Source of the DNA: Casuarius casuarius
Lineage: Eukaryota; Chordata; Aves; Casuariiformes; Casuariidae
DNA length: 64,000 nucleotides
NCBI GenBank assembly: GCA_003342895.1
Contig: PTFA01000035.1
Span: forward strand, 1,694,837 to 1,758,836
Reading direction: 5' to 3'
Shown one piece after another: positions 54,201 to 62,315 of this stretch. Below the pieces are notes generated by a model, which saw only the letters and a list, made by a program, of their open reading frames with translations, was not told the DNA's origin and searched no databases. The position numbers and the translations under genes were made by a program. The first letter of the stretch is position 1, and every line of letters begins with the position of its first letter.

Positions 54201-57200
54201 ACCTGCTGCATTAGCATGGTCACTGATTATTTTTTCAAAATCTTCTCTGTCCCCAGTGTTTCTGTAAAGATCAGAAAAATATAAATAAACCCCCCTGAAA
54301 ATTAAGACAAACATTATAGTGAAACTAGTATGTAAGAGAAGTTACCTATCCTGTCCTTACTGTGTCAAGACCAAGTTTTGCTGACGAAATAGGCATTTTT
54401 TTATTAATACAAAATAGGGTCATGATAAGATATTGGATTACCCTGTGGGCATTTGTGGTAAATTTCACCAATAATACCATAACAACTCTACTTCAAAATT
54501 ACCCATTCATTGATAGTAATCCAGATTCCTGTGACACAGGACTGTAGCCCTCTGAATTCTCTGAGGTCAATGAACATCAACCTGAATGTCAGACCCAAAA
54601 TGATGAGAAGGAGATGTAGCTTAGATCAACCTGCATATAAGTGATAAACCTTTGATACATGTTTTCTGAATGTCTTCACTCAAAATATCTTATATATATT
54701 TATATGCAAAAGCAATACATGTATTTAGATATTTGTGTTATTACCTCATCTGGAATAGCATACTGATTTTCAAACTAATACTCCAAGAAGCAATACAGAA
54801 TTAAAGATACAGGAAATATTCCTATCAATAATGGGATCAATCAATCAATAACCCCTTCAGCAATTGTAATATACTATCTGACTAGCTATATTTGATTTAG
54901 TCAACGTATGTAAAGTACTTTGAAAATATCAAATATGATGTACATGCTACACTGTAATTATCTATTCTTATTGTGGTGTGTAGTTTCCAACTTGATTATT
55001 GTTCTCCTTTGAAAGAAGGTTTAAACTAAGATGCATTAAGTAAAGGGAGTCCTCAATATATAATGAGATGCTAAGAATTTCTCACTCCATATGAGGCTGA
55101 AATGATTAATTTGGGATTAGTACTGAGGAGTGCTGAAAATCAAGCCCAGAGTTCTTCAGAAACAGAACAGAAGCCAAGTGAGCCCAGTGAAAACAAGGAC
55201 TACCTCAGTGTCTGTCAGTGTCTGTAAGTGTATGATTGTTCATTGTATCAGAGCCAACACTTTTCTTTTGTACTGTATATATAAATACTAATCATCTGCA
55301 TTTAAATGTCTTTTCCGTGTATCTTAAAATACTGGGCTATACTCATATGTTCATTTATTTACTATTAGAGGGCCACTAGACTGTTGTGAAATAAGACAAC
55401 TATATCCACCTTTCCCTCCCATGTCTGAATAGTCTCTTAGTCCCTCCAAAACACTTCCCATTCTAGACAAGGAAAGTCCTTGCCTTTGTCCCTGCACAAA
55501 TGTGGCTAAATTTGCCCATTAAATCAACTTTGTCAATAATTTAAATATTTGTAAATATTTTAAAATTAACTAAATCATAATTAATTTACATGACATGAAA
55601 TGTCACACACCAGATTAACAAGGTAATTTAAAACAGATTCCAGAAGTCCTGCTTCCCAGTCACCACCCCAGTCCTTAACAAACTCTGCGAAACATTTTTG
55701 CTGTGAGGTTTAGTTGCAAACCTATTACACATACTTACCTGCTTTCTTTTATTCTGTGTTTTGCTAATGTTCTCTGAAGTGCAAGATTTAGCCTTTCAAA
55801 CTGGGGAAGAAAGAAAGCTATGTTGATTAAAATGTCATTGCTGAAAATCTAATCACAGGAGTAACATTTTTATGCAGAGAAGAATTAATTTGCTTTATTC
55901 AGGACTACCATATTTTTTGAAGATGGTATAGGTGTTAAAGAGGCATACCATTTCTACATTTGTGGTTTGATTTATGCTGATGTCTTCAACTCCAGTACCA
56001 CTATAATTAACCCCTCTTAGCTGACGTGCCACTCTGGTTGTGCATTTTAAATATAGTGATGTGCTTTACCTCCAAGTTGTCAGATGACAATAAAGACAAT
56101 GCTGCTAAAAAACAAGTATAATCACCACAACTTTATATTATCACAAAGCACAAATCAAAAAAAAAATTACCCCACAAAAAGCTACCATAAGAAATACAAA
56201 TGTCCAGTGTAAAAAGAATATGTTTTCAGTTTAAAATATATTCACCTAAAAAGCCTAGTTATATTCTGAATTATACCCACAGCAACACATAATAAGAAGT
56301 GGCTCTCCTAACTACTAACTTTTCTTGGAATATTCTGAGTGAAAATATTTTTCAGGGCAATTTTAGAAAGTGTCAAGATAGAAACTGGAAAAGTTAACAA
56401 ATAAAGTTTCCAAAGTAGCTATAAAAGATCAAGACAGCATTCTGTGCTTCAGATCACCTTCTTTCCTATTTTCAAGACTATAACATTTCAAGACAATGTT
56501 TGAACCATTTATTTTACATTTGTATAAAAAGAAGAATTTTGGTTGTATACTCTGCAAACCCAAATAGCCACCAGATGAAAACCTAGTCAGAGTACATAAA
56601 CTTTGTAAAAGGATTCAGTAATAAAAGACCTTTTAGAGTATCGTGAAGATACAGTACAGTTTACCTCAATTCCATGCTTCCATATCCTTTCTGCAATTCC
56701 TAATTGATATAGATGTTACGCTTTCCAAACACACATATTTCAAATAGTTTGGGGCCAGTGAAGCTGTCTTACATATGTATTCTCTGACCATTCGAGACCC
56801 AAACTTCCCACACAGACACAGTCATACTGCCATGTTAGAATTTGTCTGTGGGGGTTTCTTTGGTCTGGCTTTTCTCTGGTTCTCATTCCCAGAGGAAATT
56901 AACCTTCTCTACTACATCTTCTGCTTGTTATGTTTCCAAAAGGAGAGTTCCCACACCAGAAGAAAATATCATATGAAAGAAAGGTGATATATTCTGGGGT
57001 CTTTTTCCAAACAAAATCTGAATTGAGCAACTGTTCTACCACATATGTAAACACAATGTAAAGCACATCTGTGTATGAACAGGTGCGTAAGTGCAATGTC
57101 ATCCAAATCATTACCCATCTCCAAGCACTGTTCTCTGTACCTCTGGAAAAACCCAAAACAAGCAAATAAAACAAGCAAATACAAGCAAAAAAAAAATCTT

Positions 57201-59322
57201 AAATTTAGTCAAAAGTTATTCTGGGTTACGCTATGCCCTGGACTTCGATGCACATCTCATTGACGTCATGAGGAGTTCATGAATCAATTGGGGTCATGAT
57301 ATGGTTCCACGTTCGAGAGTTTCCAATTGGAAAGAAGGTGATGCTAGTTTCTCTTGGTAAGTAGGGCACCACAAAGTATCTAGGCAATGAGAAATATGCT
57401 TTTAAACAAATTAAACCTTCTATGAAGGAGGTTGATTCAGTCAAGATGCTTAGGTCTTGATCCCAAGACAGACAGCAGGAGAACAGACTGCTATACTTGG
57501 GTAAAGCAAATAGCTGTGAAAATAGCCTTGAACTACAGCAGCTCCTTGTTTACATCACCCTAATATCTTTGACTTTACCCATCTTTTGTCTCAGTTGATA
57601 AACTAGCCTACCATTTTTCTATAATAAGCAGTTGCATACATTTATATTACTCTTTAAAGAAAAGATATCAATTACTTAGTAAAAAAAATCCACCAAAAAC
57701 TATATATTAAAAATAAAATTAGATGAAATAGAAGGTTACAGAAAAGATCTTACTTAAAATGGAAATCATTACCCTGTAGAAAAGGGTGCTTTGCCAGTTC
57801 ATTCGTGAATCAAGAGTCTTTTCCTTTACATTTACAAGTTTAAAGTAAAGATCAGTTTAAAGAGATAAATGTCTTCTATGTAAATGCAGCAGACAAAAGG
57901 TAAAATGTAGTCTATCAGAAACTGATAACGTAGAGTTACAGCAAAAGGACAAGAGGTGGAAGAACTGCAAAAACAGATCTGCAAATGGATTTAACAACAT
58001 TCCAGCACTTTTAGTAAGATACGCTGAATGTCCTTAGTACAAGCAACAGAATTACAACTAACTGCGTGATTATACAGTGAGGACCATTCACTGTGCAGTC
58101 CCAATATGTACCAGAGGCTTCCTTCACACTTCCCACAGAACCTGAGGCAAGCCTCAAGTATTGAATATTACGCAGGTGCTTTTTAAATACTGCTTCACCA
58201 AGTTCTTTTGACAGAGGCAAACACTGTGCATGCACTGTGCCTGTTTTTAGTGGAGTTGAACAGAGACATAAGAATCCCTTTGTGAAACTGCTGTAGGCCT
58301 TTTTCATTTTACTTAAAAGATATTTAATTTTTCAGTGTTTCAGTATTACTGTTGCATTTCCTATTTGCACAGCTATTCTGTTCAGTCTGTACAGGGTAGA
58401 GAGTAAGAAATAGCTCCTGCTGTGGGGAAACTGGAACCTAGGTGTCAAGTTCTGTAATCCTTACTCATTTAAGTCTATTAGCTTCACTAAATCTAACTCA
58501 AAAGGGAAGTTCTGTTAGTTTTAGTTGAACTATTTGCCTGAATAAATGCTTTGTATTTTCTCTTGCATTAAACAGACAATGAAGGTTTTAAAAATAATAT
58601 ATCAGAAATCTGTATCACAGCAGATGAAAACAGCTATTTTAATTTTTTTGTGATAAAGGCTAATTTTCTTAGCAGTATGGATTCAGTTAGGTGAATGGAA
58701 GTTAAGTAATTAGGTAACGAGGTGGTGTTTCTCTCACTGTATCTATACATTAAAAAAATTGCTACAGAAATACATGTTTTTAAAGAAGCAGTTAAGATGA
58801 TCAAGGAAGGTTGCAAATACAGTGTAAAAATATAGGGAAACATAATGGTTGAGATGGTATGAGAGCGGACAAAATCGATTGTGGTAAAATTGTATCCAGA
58901 AAGAATGGAAAAGGATGAAATGAGGGCTTAATCTATGGAGAGCTGTATAAGAACACAAACTTTGAAAGTGAAACAACTTTGAAAAGGCTTACATCTAAAG
59001 GCTTGTATAAAATCTATTTTAAATATTTATACTGAAATGCTAGTAAAATATCATTATCAGTATGAGTATTTACCTCAGGAAAGATTAGCTTGCAGATGCT
59101 TTCCGTTAATGTGTGCAGATACACTCTACTTCTGCTCGTTTTCCTCTGTGGAAGGTTTCCATGAGCATCTTGTTCATGGACTTCTTTGCAGATGGGCTGA
59201 GCTGCTTTGGAGCTGTTTTCTGTGCAGTCTTTCTCATGTTCATCAGTAATGTGACTTTGAGTCAGTAAGGAGAAAGGACATTCCCCTGTGATCTTCAAGT
59301 CTTTCAGTTTTGTACAGAACAT
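45007..59322 (-). CDS. GUCY1A1: Soluble guanylyl cyclase subunit alpha-1, complete coding sequence over eight coding exons
   Basis: Alpha-1 is the partner of beta-1 in the cytosolic NO-stimulated guanylyl cyclase. Exons at 59074-59322, 55739-55800, 54203-54261, 52410-53119, 50337-50822, 49684-49827, 47437-47591 and 45007-45208 join without frame break into 688 residues, two fewer than the 690 I recall for human. In order it has a poorly conserved N-terminus (1-80), a heme-less H-NOX-like domain, a PAS/HNOBA domain (about 280-410), a coiled coil (about 420-455, [20 protein letters not shown]) and a cyclase domain (about 478-620). Asp484 (LFSDIVGF) and Asp528 (TIGDAYC) are the metal-binding aspartates. 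The Asn and Arg that beta-1 supplies to catalysis are Thr600 and Lys604 here, as expected for the alpha subunit. The start was chosen by homology to [20 protein letters not shown]. Confidence 0.97.
45209..47436 (-). other. GUCY1A1: GUCY1A1 intron before terminal exon
   Basis: An intron of about 2.2 kb. A less AT-rich stretch at about 46,090-46,430 is open on both strands for about 94 codons, without recognisable similarity. No transposon was identified. Confidence 0.8.
47437..47591 (-). CDS. GUCY1A1: GUCY1A1 cyclase-domain exon (residues 571-621)
   Basis: The frame reads [20 protein letters not shown], then [16 protein letters not shown] and ends SPTTY plus two bases of Arg622. The acceptor is TCTAAAG|ATG and the donor AG|GTACAG. 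The stretch NNVTLANKF aligns with beta-1 NTVNLTSRT, so Thr600 and Lys604 stand where beta-1 has its catalytic Asn and Arg. Confidence 0.96.
47592..49683 (-). other. GUCY1A1: GUCY1A1 intron between the two last cyclase exons
   Basis: An AT-rich intron of about 2.1 kb with a T18 run at 49,043-49,060. No exon was recognised. The 5' splice site is unusual (GTTATA). Confidence 0.8.
49043..49060. repeat. T18 homopolymer
   Basis: Eighteen T in a row on the plus strand inside a GUCY1A1 intron. No transposon body was identified next to it. Confidence 0.9.
49684..49827 (-). CDS. GUCY1A1: GUCY1A1 cyclase-domain exon (residues 523-570)
   Basis: A 48-codon phase-0 exon reading [20 protein letters not shown] and ending SPHGEPIK. 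Asp528 in TIGDAYC is the second metal-binding aspartate. The acceptor is TTTAG|GTG. The donor AAG|GTTATA departs from the usual GTRAGT. Confidence 0.96.
49828..50336 (-). other. GUCY1A1: GUCY1A1 intron (509 bases)
   Basis: A short GT-AG intron between the two cyclase exons carrying the metal-binding aspartates. I see nothing else in it. Confidence 0.85.
50337..50822 (-). CDS. GUCY1A1: GUCY1A1 exon for PAS end, coiled coil and cyclase start (residues 361-522)
   Basis: A 162-codon phase-0 exon. It begins [20 protein letters not shown], continues through [19 protein letters not shown], then a charged helical stretch (about 420-455) that forms the dimerising coiled coil, and ends ELDVYK. The cyclase domain opens at [16 protein letters not shown], with Asp484 the first metal-binding aspartate. 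At residue 458 (SIFPGEV) Gly stands where I recall Cys in human. The acceptor is TTTCAG|GTC and the donor AAG|GTACAG. Confidence 0.97.
50823..52409 (-). other. GUCY1A1: GUCY1A1 intron (1.6 kb)
   Basis: An AT-rich GT-AG intron with no exon or repeat recognised. Confidence 0.85.
52410..53119 (-). CDS. GUCY1A1: GUCY1A1 large exon, H-NOX-like and PAS domains (residues 125-360)
   Basis: A 710-base exon, the largest of the gene. After completing Gly124 it reads [20 protein letters not shown] and ends NTDMKSSM. It covers most of the heme-less H-NOX-like domain ([36 protein letters not shown]) and the PAS/HNOBA domain ([40 protein letters not shown]). The acceptor is CCATGCAG|GT and the donor ATG|GTAAGC. 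The open frame runs on past the acceptor into the intron, but that part has no homology. Confidence 0.97.
53120..54202 (-). other. GUCY1A1: GUCY1A1 intron (1.1 kb)
   Basis: GT-AG intron. It holds a small GC-rich inverted repeat at 53,223-53,241 about 105 bases upstream of the 3' splice site, and an A-rich simple stretch at about 53,455-53,500. Confidence 0.8.
53455..53500. repeat. A-rich simple stretch
   Basis: Loose repeats of GAATAAGAATAAAAATAG type in a GUCY1A1 intron. Confidence 0.5.
54203..54261 (-). CDS. GUCY1A1: GUCY1A1 small exon (residues 105-123)
   Basis: A 59-base exon. Its first base completes Arg104, then it reads [19 protein letters not shown] plus the first base of Gly124. 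It aligns with human SLEREDFEKTIAEQAVAA. The acceptor is TTTACAG|A and the donor CAG|GTAACG. Confidence 0.93.
54262..55738 (-). other. GUCY1A1: GUCY1A1 intron (1.5 kb)
   Basis: A very AT-rich GT-AG intron. No exon or transposon was recognised. Confidence 0.85.
55739..55800 (-). CDS. GUCY1A1: GUCY1A1 small exon (residues 84-103)
   Basis: A 62-base exon reading [20 protein letters not shown] plus two bases of Arg104. It matches human [20 protein letters not shown] with two conservative changes. The acceptor is TTCCCCAG|TTT and the donor AG|GTAAGT. Confidence 0.95.
55801..59073 (-). other. GUCY1A1: GUCY1A1 intron (3.3 kb)
   Basis: AT-rich intron with no exon recognised. One perfect cAMP-response-element octamer (TGACGTCA) sits at 57,261-57,268, which may be chance. 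Confidence 0.8.
59074..59322 (-). CDS. GUCY1A1: GUCY1A1 first coding exon (residues 1-83)
   Basis: It opens with ATG at 59,322 and reads [20 protein letters not shown]. It continues through a diverged, acidic stretch to the conserved [20 protein letters not shown] and CKLIFPE, and stops at the donor GAG|GTAAAT. The conserved ends fix the start and the frame. The middle (about residues 21-55) is poorly conserved, as is usual for alpha-1. Confidence 0.96.
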
Positions 59323-59388
59323 ACTGTATGAAGTCTCTCTTTTGAGATTGAGTACTTGGCTTTGTGTTAAATATTTCTCTTCTGTTTA
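59323..59388 (-). other. GUCY1A1: GUCY1A1 5' untranslated part of exon 2
   Basis: A strong acceptor, with a pyrimidine-rich tract ending CTCTTGCTAG, lies 66 bases upstream of the ATG. The untranslated part would run 59,388-59,323. It contains the end of the proposed upstream ORF (stop TAA at 59,369-59,367). The boundary is inferred from the splice signal only. Confidence 0.6.
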
Positions 59389-59599
59389 CTAGCAAGAGCA
59401 GAAGAAACCAGAATAGTAGATAAGGCAACCACTGTTCAAGATTATTCGTAGTTATAAATCACCACAGAAACAAATGCATGCCCCTGCAAAACAAGAGGAA
59501 AGAAAAAAATTAAAGAATGGGAAAAAAATTTATTTACTTTTTAAAATTCCTGTGATGTGCCAGTTTTACCATGCCTGCATTACAATAATGGCTGTTCTA

Positions 59600-59715
59600 G
59601 GACCTTACTCTGGAAAGCACTTATGCTCATGTAGCATTTTAAGCATGTAATAATCCCTATTGACTTCAGTAATTAAAGTCGTGTGCATGGTTAAGTGCTT
59701 GGCTGAATTGGGGCT
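59600..59715. repeat. Possible ancient interspersed repeat
   Basis: The text CCCTATTGACTTCAGTAAT with a nearby GGTTAAGTGCTTGGCTGAAT and GGGGCT resembles a repeat seen many times in reptile and bird genomes. I cannot name the family with confidence. Confidence 0.35.
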
Positions 59716-60414
59716 CTAGTGATTTAAGGCAGAGGAGTTGTTTTATCTGCTTATATCTTTGATCACATTGATGGATAAGGTTTCTGAAAGAGTAGAGAGC
59801 AGACTGGTAATTCTAGCCAGAAAACATTTTAATTCTTCATAAGCACCTATTAAAACCACTTGATATGGCACAATGAAATTGGTTTGTTATGGACACTTAC
59901 ATCTCCAATTACTTGATACCCAAGGTATACTTTCTATTTTAGAGAAATGTATGATTTAATTAGTACTCGCACTTCTGGAACAGCAGACCATCCAAGATCA
60001 GGGGTTAGCACCCCTCATAAAAGCCACTGACTGGTGACAGCTAATAACATGGGAATTTGACCACATAACTGGTGCAGTTGCTTGGAAATACCAAGGGATT
60101 TTATGCTTTACAGATAATATCTTTCAGACAGCACATTGGAAACACAGTTGAACTTTGCATTTTAATAATTGCTCCCTGTTTGTTACATTTATTTCAGTAA
60201 GACTTAATCTGAAAAGGCTCTTTGCTTGAAGATTTTATTTTCTACTGACTATCTCATTGAATAAGATCCCCTCATCCTTATATAATACTCTAACAAGGTA
60301 ATCCTTGAGAGCCCTTGCTGAGTCCGCAGCTGAAATGTTACATTTGTCTCTCTGGAGATACAGTACAAGTATTTCTTTCAGAGGCACTGTGGCTTTAACC
60401 TGCGGAAGAGTAGC

Positions 60415-61090
60415 CCCCTGCACCAGTACAGACTGGGGACCAACTGACTGGAGAGCAGCTTTGCAGAGAAGGACCTGGAGGTCCTGGTGGCCAACAAGTT
60501 GACCATAAGCCAGCAACATGCACTTGTGGCTAAGAAGGCCAACAGCCTCCTGGGCTGCATTAGGCAGAGCATTGCCAGCGGGTCAAGGGAGGTGATCCTT
60601 CCCCTTGACTCAGCACTGCTGAGACACATCTGGAGTGCTGGGTCCAGTGTTGGGCTCCCCAGTACAAGGCAGACATGGACAGACTGGAGCAAGTCCAGCA
60701 AAAGGCCACAAAGATAATGAAGGGAGTGGAGCATCTGTCATATAAAGAGAGGCCAAGAGAACTGGGACCGTTTAGCCTGGAGGAGAGAAGACTGAGGGGG
60801 GGATCTCATCAATGTCTATAAATATCTGATGGAAAGGTGTCAAGAGGACAGAGCTAGACTCTTCTCTGTGGTGCTCAGTGACAGGATGAGAGACAGTGGC
60901 AACTGAAACATAGGAAATTCCATCTGAACACAAGAAAACACTTCTTAACTGGAAGGGTGATCAAACACTGGAACAGGCTACCCAGTGAGGTTTTGGGCAG
61001 CCTGCTCTAGCTGACCCTGCTGAAGCAGGGGTTTGGACCAGGTGATTTCCAGAGGTCCTTTCCAACCACACCTATTCTGTGGTTCTGTGA
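60415..61090 (+). mobile_element. CR1 LINE fragment, 5'-truncated
   Basis: Sequence typical of avian CR1 3' ends: the AAGGCCAACAGCCTCCTGGG block, GAACTGGGACCGTTTAGCCT, GGAAATTCCATCTGAACA, and the tail TCCTTTCCAACCACACC followed by the terminal ATTCTGTGGTTCTGTGA. It covers the end of the reverse-transcriptase ORF, now broken by stops, and the 3' untranslated region. A short internal stretch that usually follows the GGTTTTGGGCAG region seems deleted. It lies in GUCY1A1 intron 1, opposite to the gene. The left boundary is approximate. Confidence 0.9.
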
Positions 61091-61829
61091 GAGAGCTGAT
61101 GCCAGGAGAGCGGCAAGGTTTGATGTGAATTCTCTGTCTCTGCCATATTAATTGCTGTCATATTTCTATTTGGAAGCAAATTGAAAATTACAATTAAATA
61201 ATCTGCTCTAAGATCAAGCTACAAGCAACCACTGTCTGGCTGAATCCAGCATGGCACTGTGCCACACAAAAAAACTAAGATGGATTACCTACGTGGTATA
61301 GTCATGGCACTACAGTAAATTACTTAACAGTGCTCAAAATGCTTTGTGCAAACATTTCACCATATACTTATATCTATACTTGCCTCCCAGCCAAAATGCT
61401 TTCCTGTATGCTTATTTGTATTAGTTGCTTCTGAATATTTTCCTCTACTAAAATATTTCCTTGATAATAGCATGAAATACAACACAGTGAATCAATCATA
61501 CAGTAAAACTGCATAATATTAAAACATCCATTTATAAGATCTAAGCAAAACTGCTTGCCAACAGTAGCTAAAGTTGTTTTATAATCTTAATTCATAGAAA
61601 TGGGGCAAAAATTAGAAGCAGTATTAAATATATTTTTCTTATTACAAGATGAGTCCTTTGCTCAAAATGGGACAGAGTATCATATTATGCTGTACTGACA
61701 CTTTTTTATTTTGAACTGTACCCAAGTACCACTTTGTTAGGTAAACTGCTGCATGTTGAGCCACAATTAAAAAAGAAAGGTTTTGAGTTTGTTTTGCAGC
61801 ACTGGGAAAATATCACTGATCGAATCTAC

Positions 61830-61876
61830 CTTTCCGCAGCACCAGAGAGATTGCAGTGCCTGCAGGAGCTGAGCAT
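61830..61876 (-). CDS. Upstream ORF in the GUCY1A1 leader (exon 1 part)
   Basis: An ATG in good context (GACCATGC) at 61,876 opens a 22-codon frame. It runs through the proposed exon 1, crosses the splice to 59,388 and stops at TAA (59,369-59,367), 44 bases before the alpha-1 ATG. The frame crosses the junction cleanly. Such a short ORF could lower translation of alpha-1. No function of the peptide is implied. Confidence 0.4.
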
Positions 61877-61905
61877 GGTCTGGGAGCTGTTGCTTCAGTA
61901 GGAGT
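61830..61905 (-). other. GUCY1A1: Proposed noncoding exon 1 of GUCY1A1
   Basis: A segment of about 76 bases. It begins at an initiator-like sequence (TTACTCC, A at 61,905) 28 bases downstream of a TATAAA box and ends at a donor, GAAAG|GTAGAT. Spliced to 59,388 it gives a 5' untranslated region of about 142 bases. It holds an upstream ATG. The call rests on the spacing of promoter and splice signals; no transcript evidence is available here. Confidence 0.55.
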
Positions 61906-61927
61906 AACTGCTGACTTCTGTCCTGCC

Positions 61928-61933
61928 TTTATA
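61928..61933 (-). promoter_or_regulatory. GUCY1A1: TATA box of the proposed GUCY1A1 promoter
   Basis: TATAAAGG on the minus strand, with an initiator match 28 bases downstream and two CCAAT boxes about 70 bases upstream. This is a consistent core-promoter layout. Confidence 0.55.
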
Positions 61934-62000
61934 CAAGACGGAGGCTTCAGATTCCCACTGAGCTCTAGCCTCTGTGGCGTTCAGAAACTATTGCCCCTTG

Positions 62001-62013
62001 CCAATAAGCCAAT
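62001..62013. promoter_or_regulatory. GUCY1A1: Two CCAAT boxes upstream of GUCY1A1
   Basis: CCAAT occurs at 62,001-62,005 and 62,009-62,013 on the plus strand (ATTGG in the gene's direction), about 96-108 bases upstream of the proposed start. That is the usual place for NF-Y sites. The two copies are 8 bases apart. Confidence 0.5.
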
Positions 62014-62176
62014 AGGCCCCTGCACAGAGCTAGACAGGAACTGTTACTTTATGCACAGGCAAAAACACAATCAGCCAACTCCTTCTAACCATCAGGATAT
62101 GCATCATCCTATCTCACTGCAGATTCAGCACTTGTGCCTGTCAGCAAACAAACTCAGAGAAAATAACTAAATCATA

Positions 62177-62315
62177 TCATTTTGTGTCATTAACCTGAAG
62201 TGCAGTGTCTACACTTTCCTTTTTCTGCTTCAAGTGCAGCACCAGAATCAAAGCCTCAGTGATCTGAAAATACATGAAAGTATTTTGTCCATTCCCAAGG
62301 ATCTTAAGGAGGCAT
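62177..62315 (-). CDS. Possible coding exon of an unrecognised gene or alternative GUCY1A1 exon
   Basis: After a strong acceptor (pyrimidine-rich tract ending TTTATTTTAG at 62,316) a frame stays open for 45 codons, starting CLLKILGNGQNTFMYFQ and reaching KESVDTALQ. It can either end at a TGA (62,179-62,177) as a terminal exon, or leave at a donor CAG|GTTAAT after 62,195 as a 121-base exon. Codon use looks coding-like (many CTG, GTG, AAG, CAG). I do not recognise the protein. It lies about 270 bases upstream of the proposed alpha-1 start on the same strand. It may be chance, a 5' alternative exon or the end of another gene. Confidence 0.25.

Larger units (their letters stand above)
59389..61829 (-). 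other. GUCY1A1: GUCY1A1 intron 1 (2.4 kb)
   Basis: The intron between the proposed noncoding exon 1 and the ATG exon. It contains a CR1 LINE fragment of about 680 bases (about 60,415-61,090) in the opposite orientation to the gene, and possibly an older repeat at about 59,600-59,715. Confidence 0.6.

Noticed and set aside
60235..60734. 94- and 118-codon minus-strand open frames and a 76-codon plus-strand frame
   Set aside because: They overlap the CR1 fragment and are remnants or antisense shadows of it.
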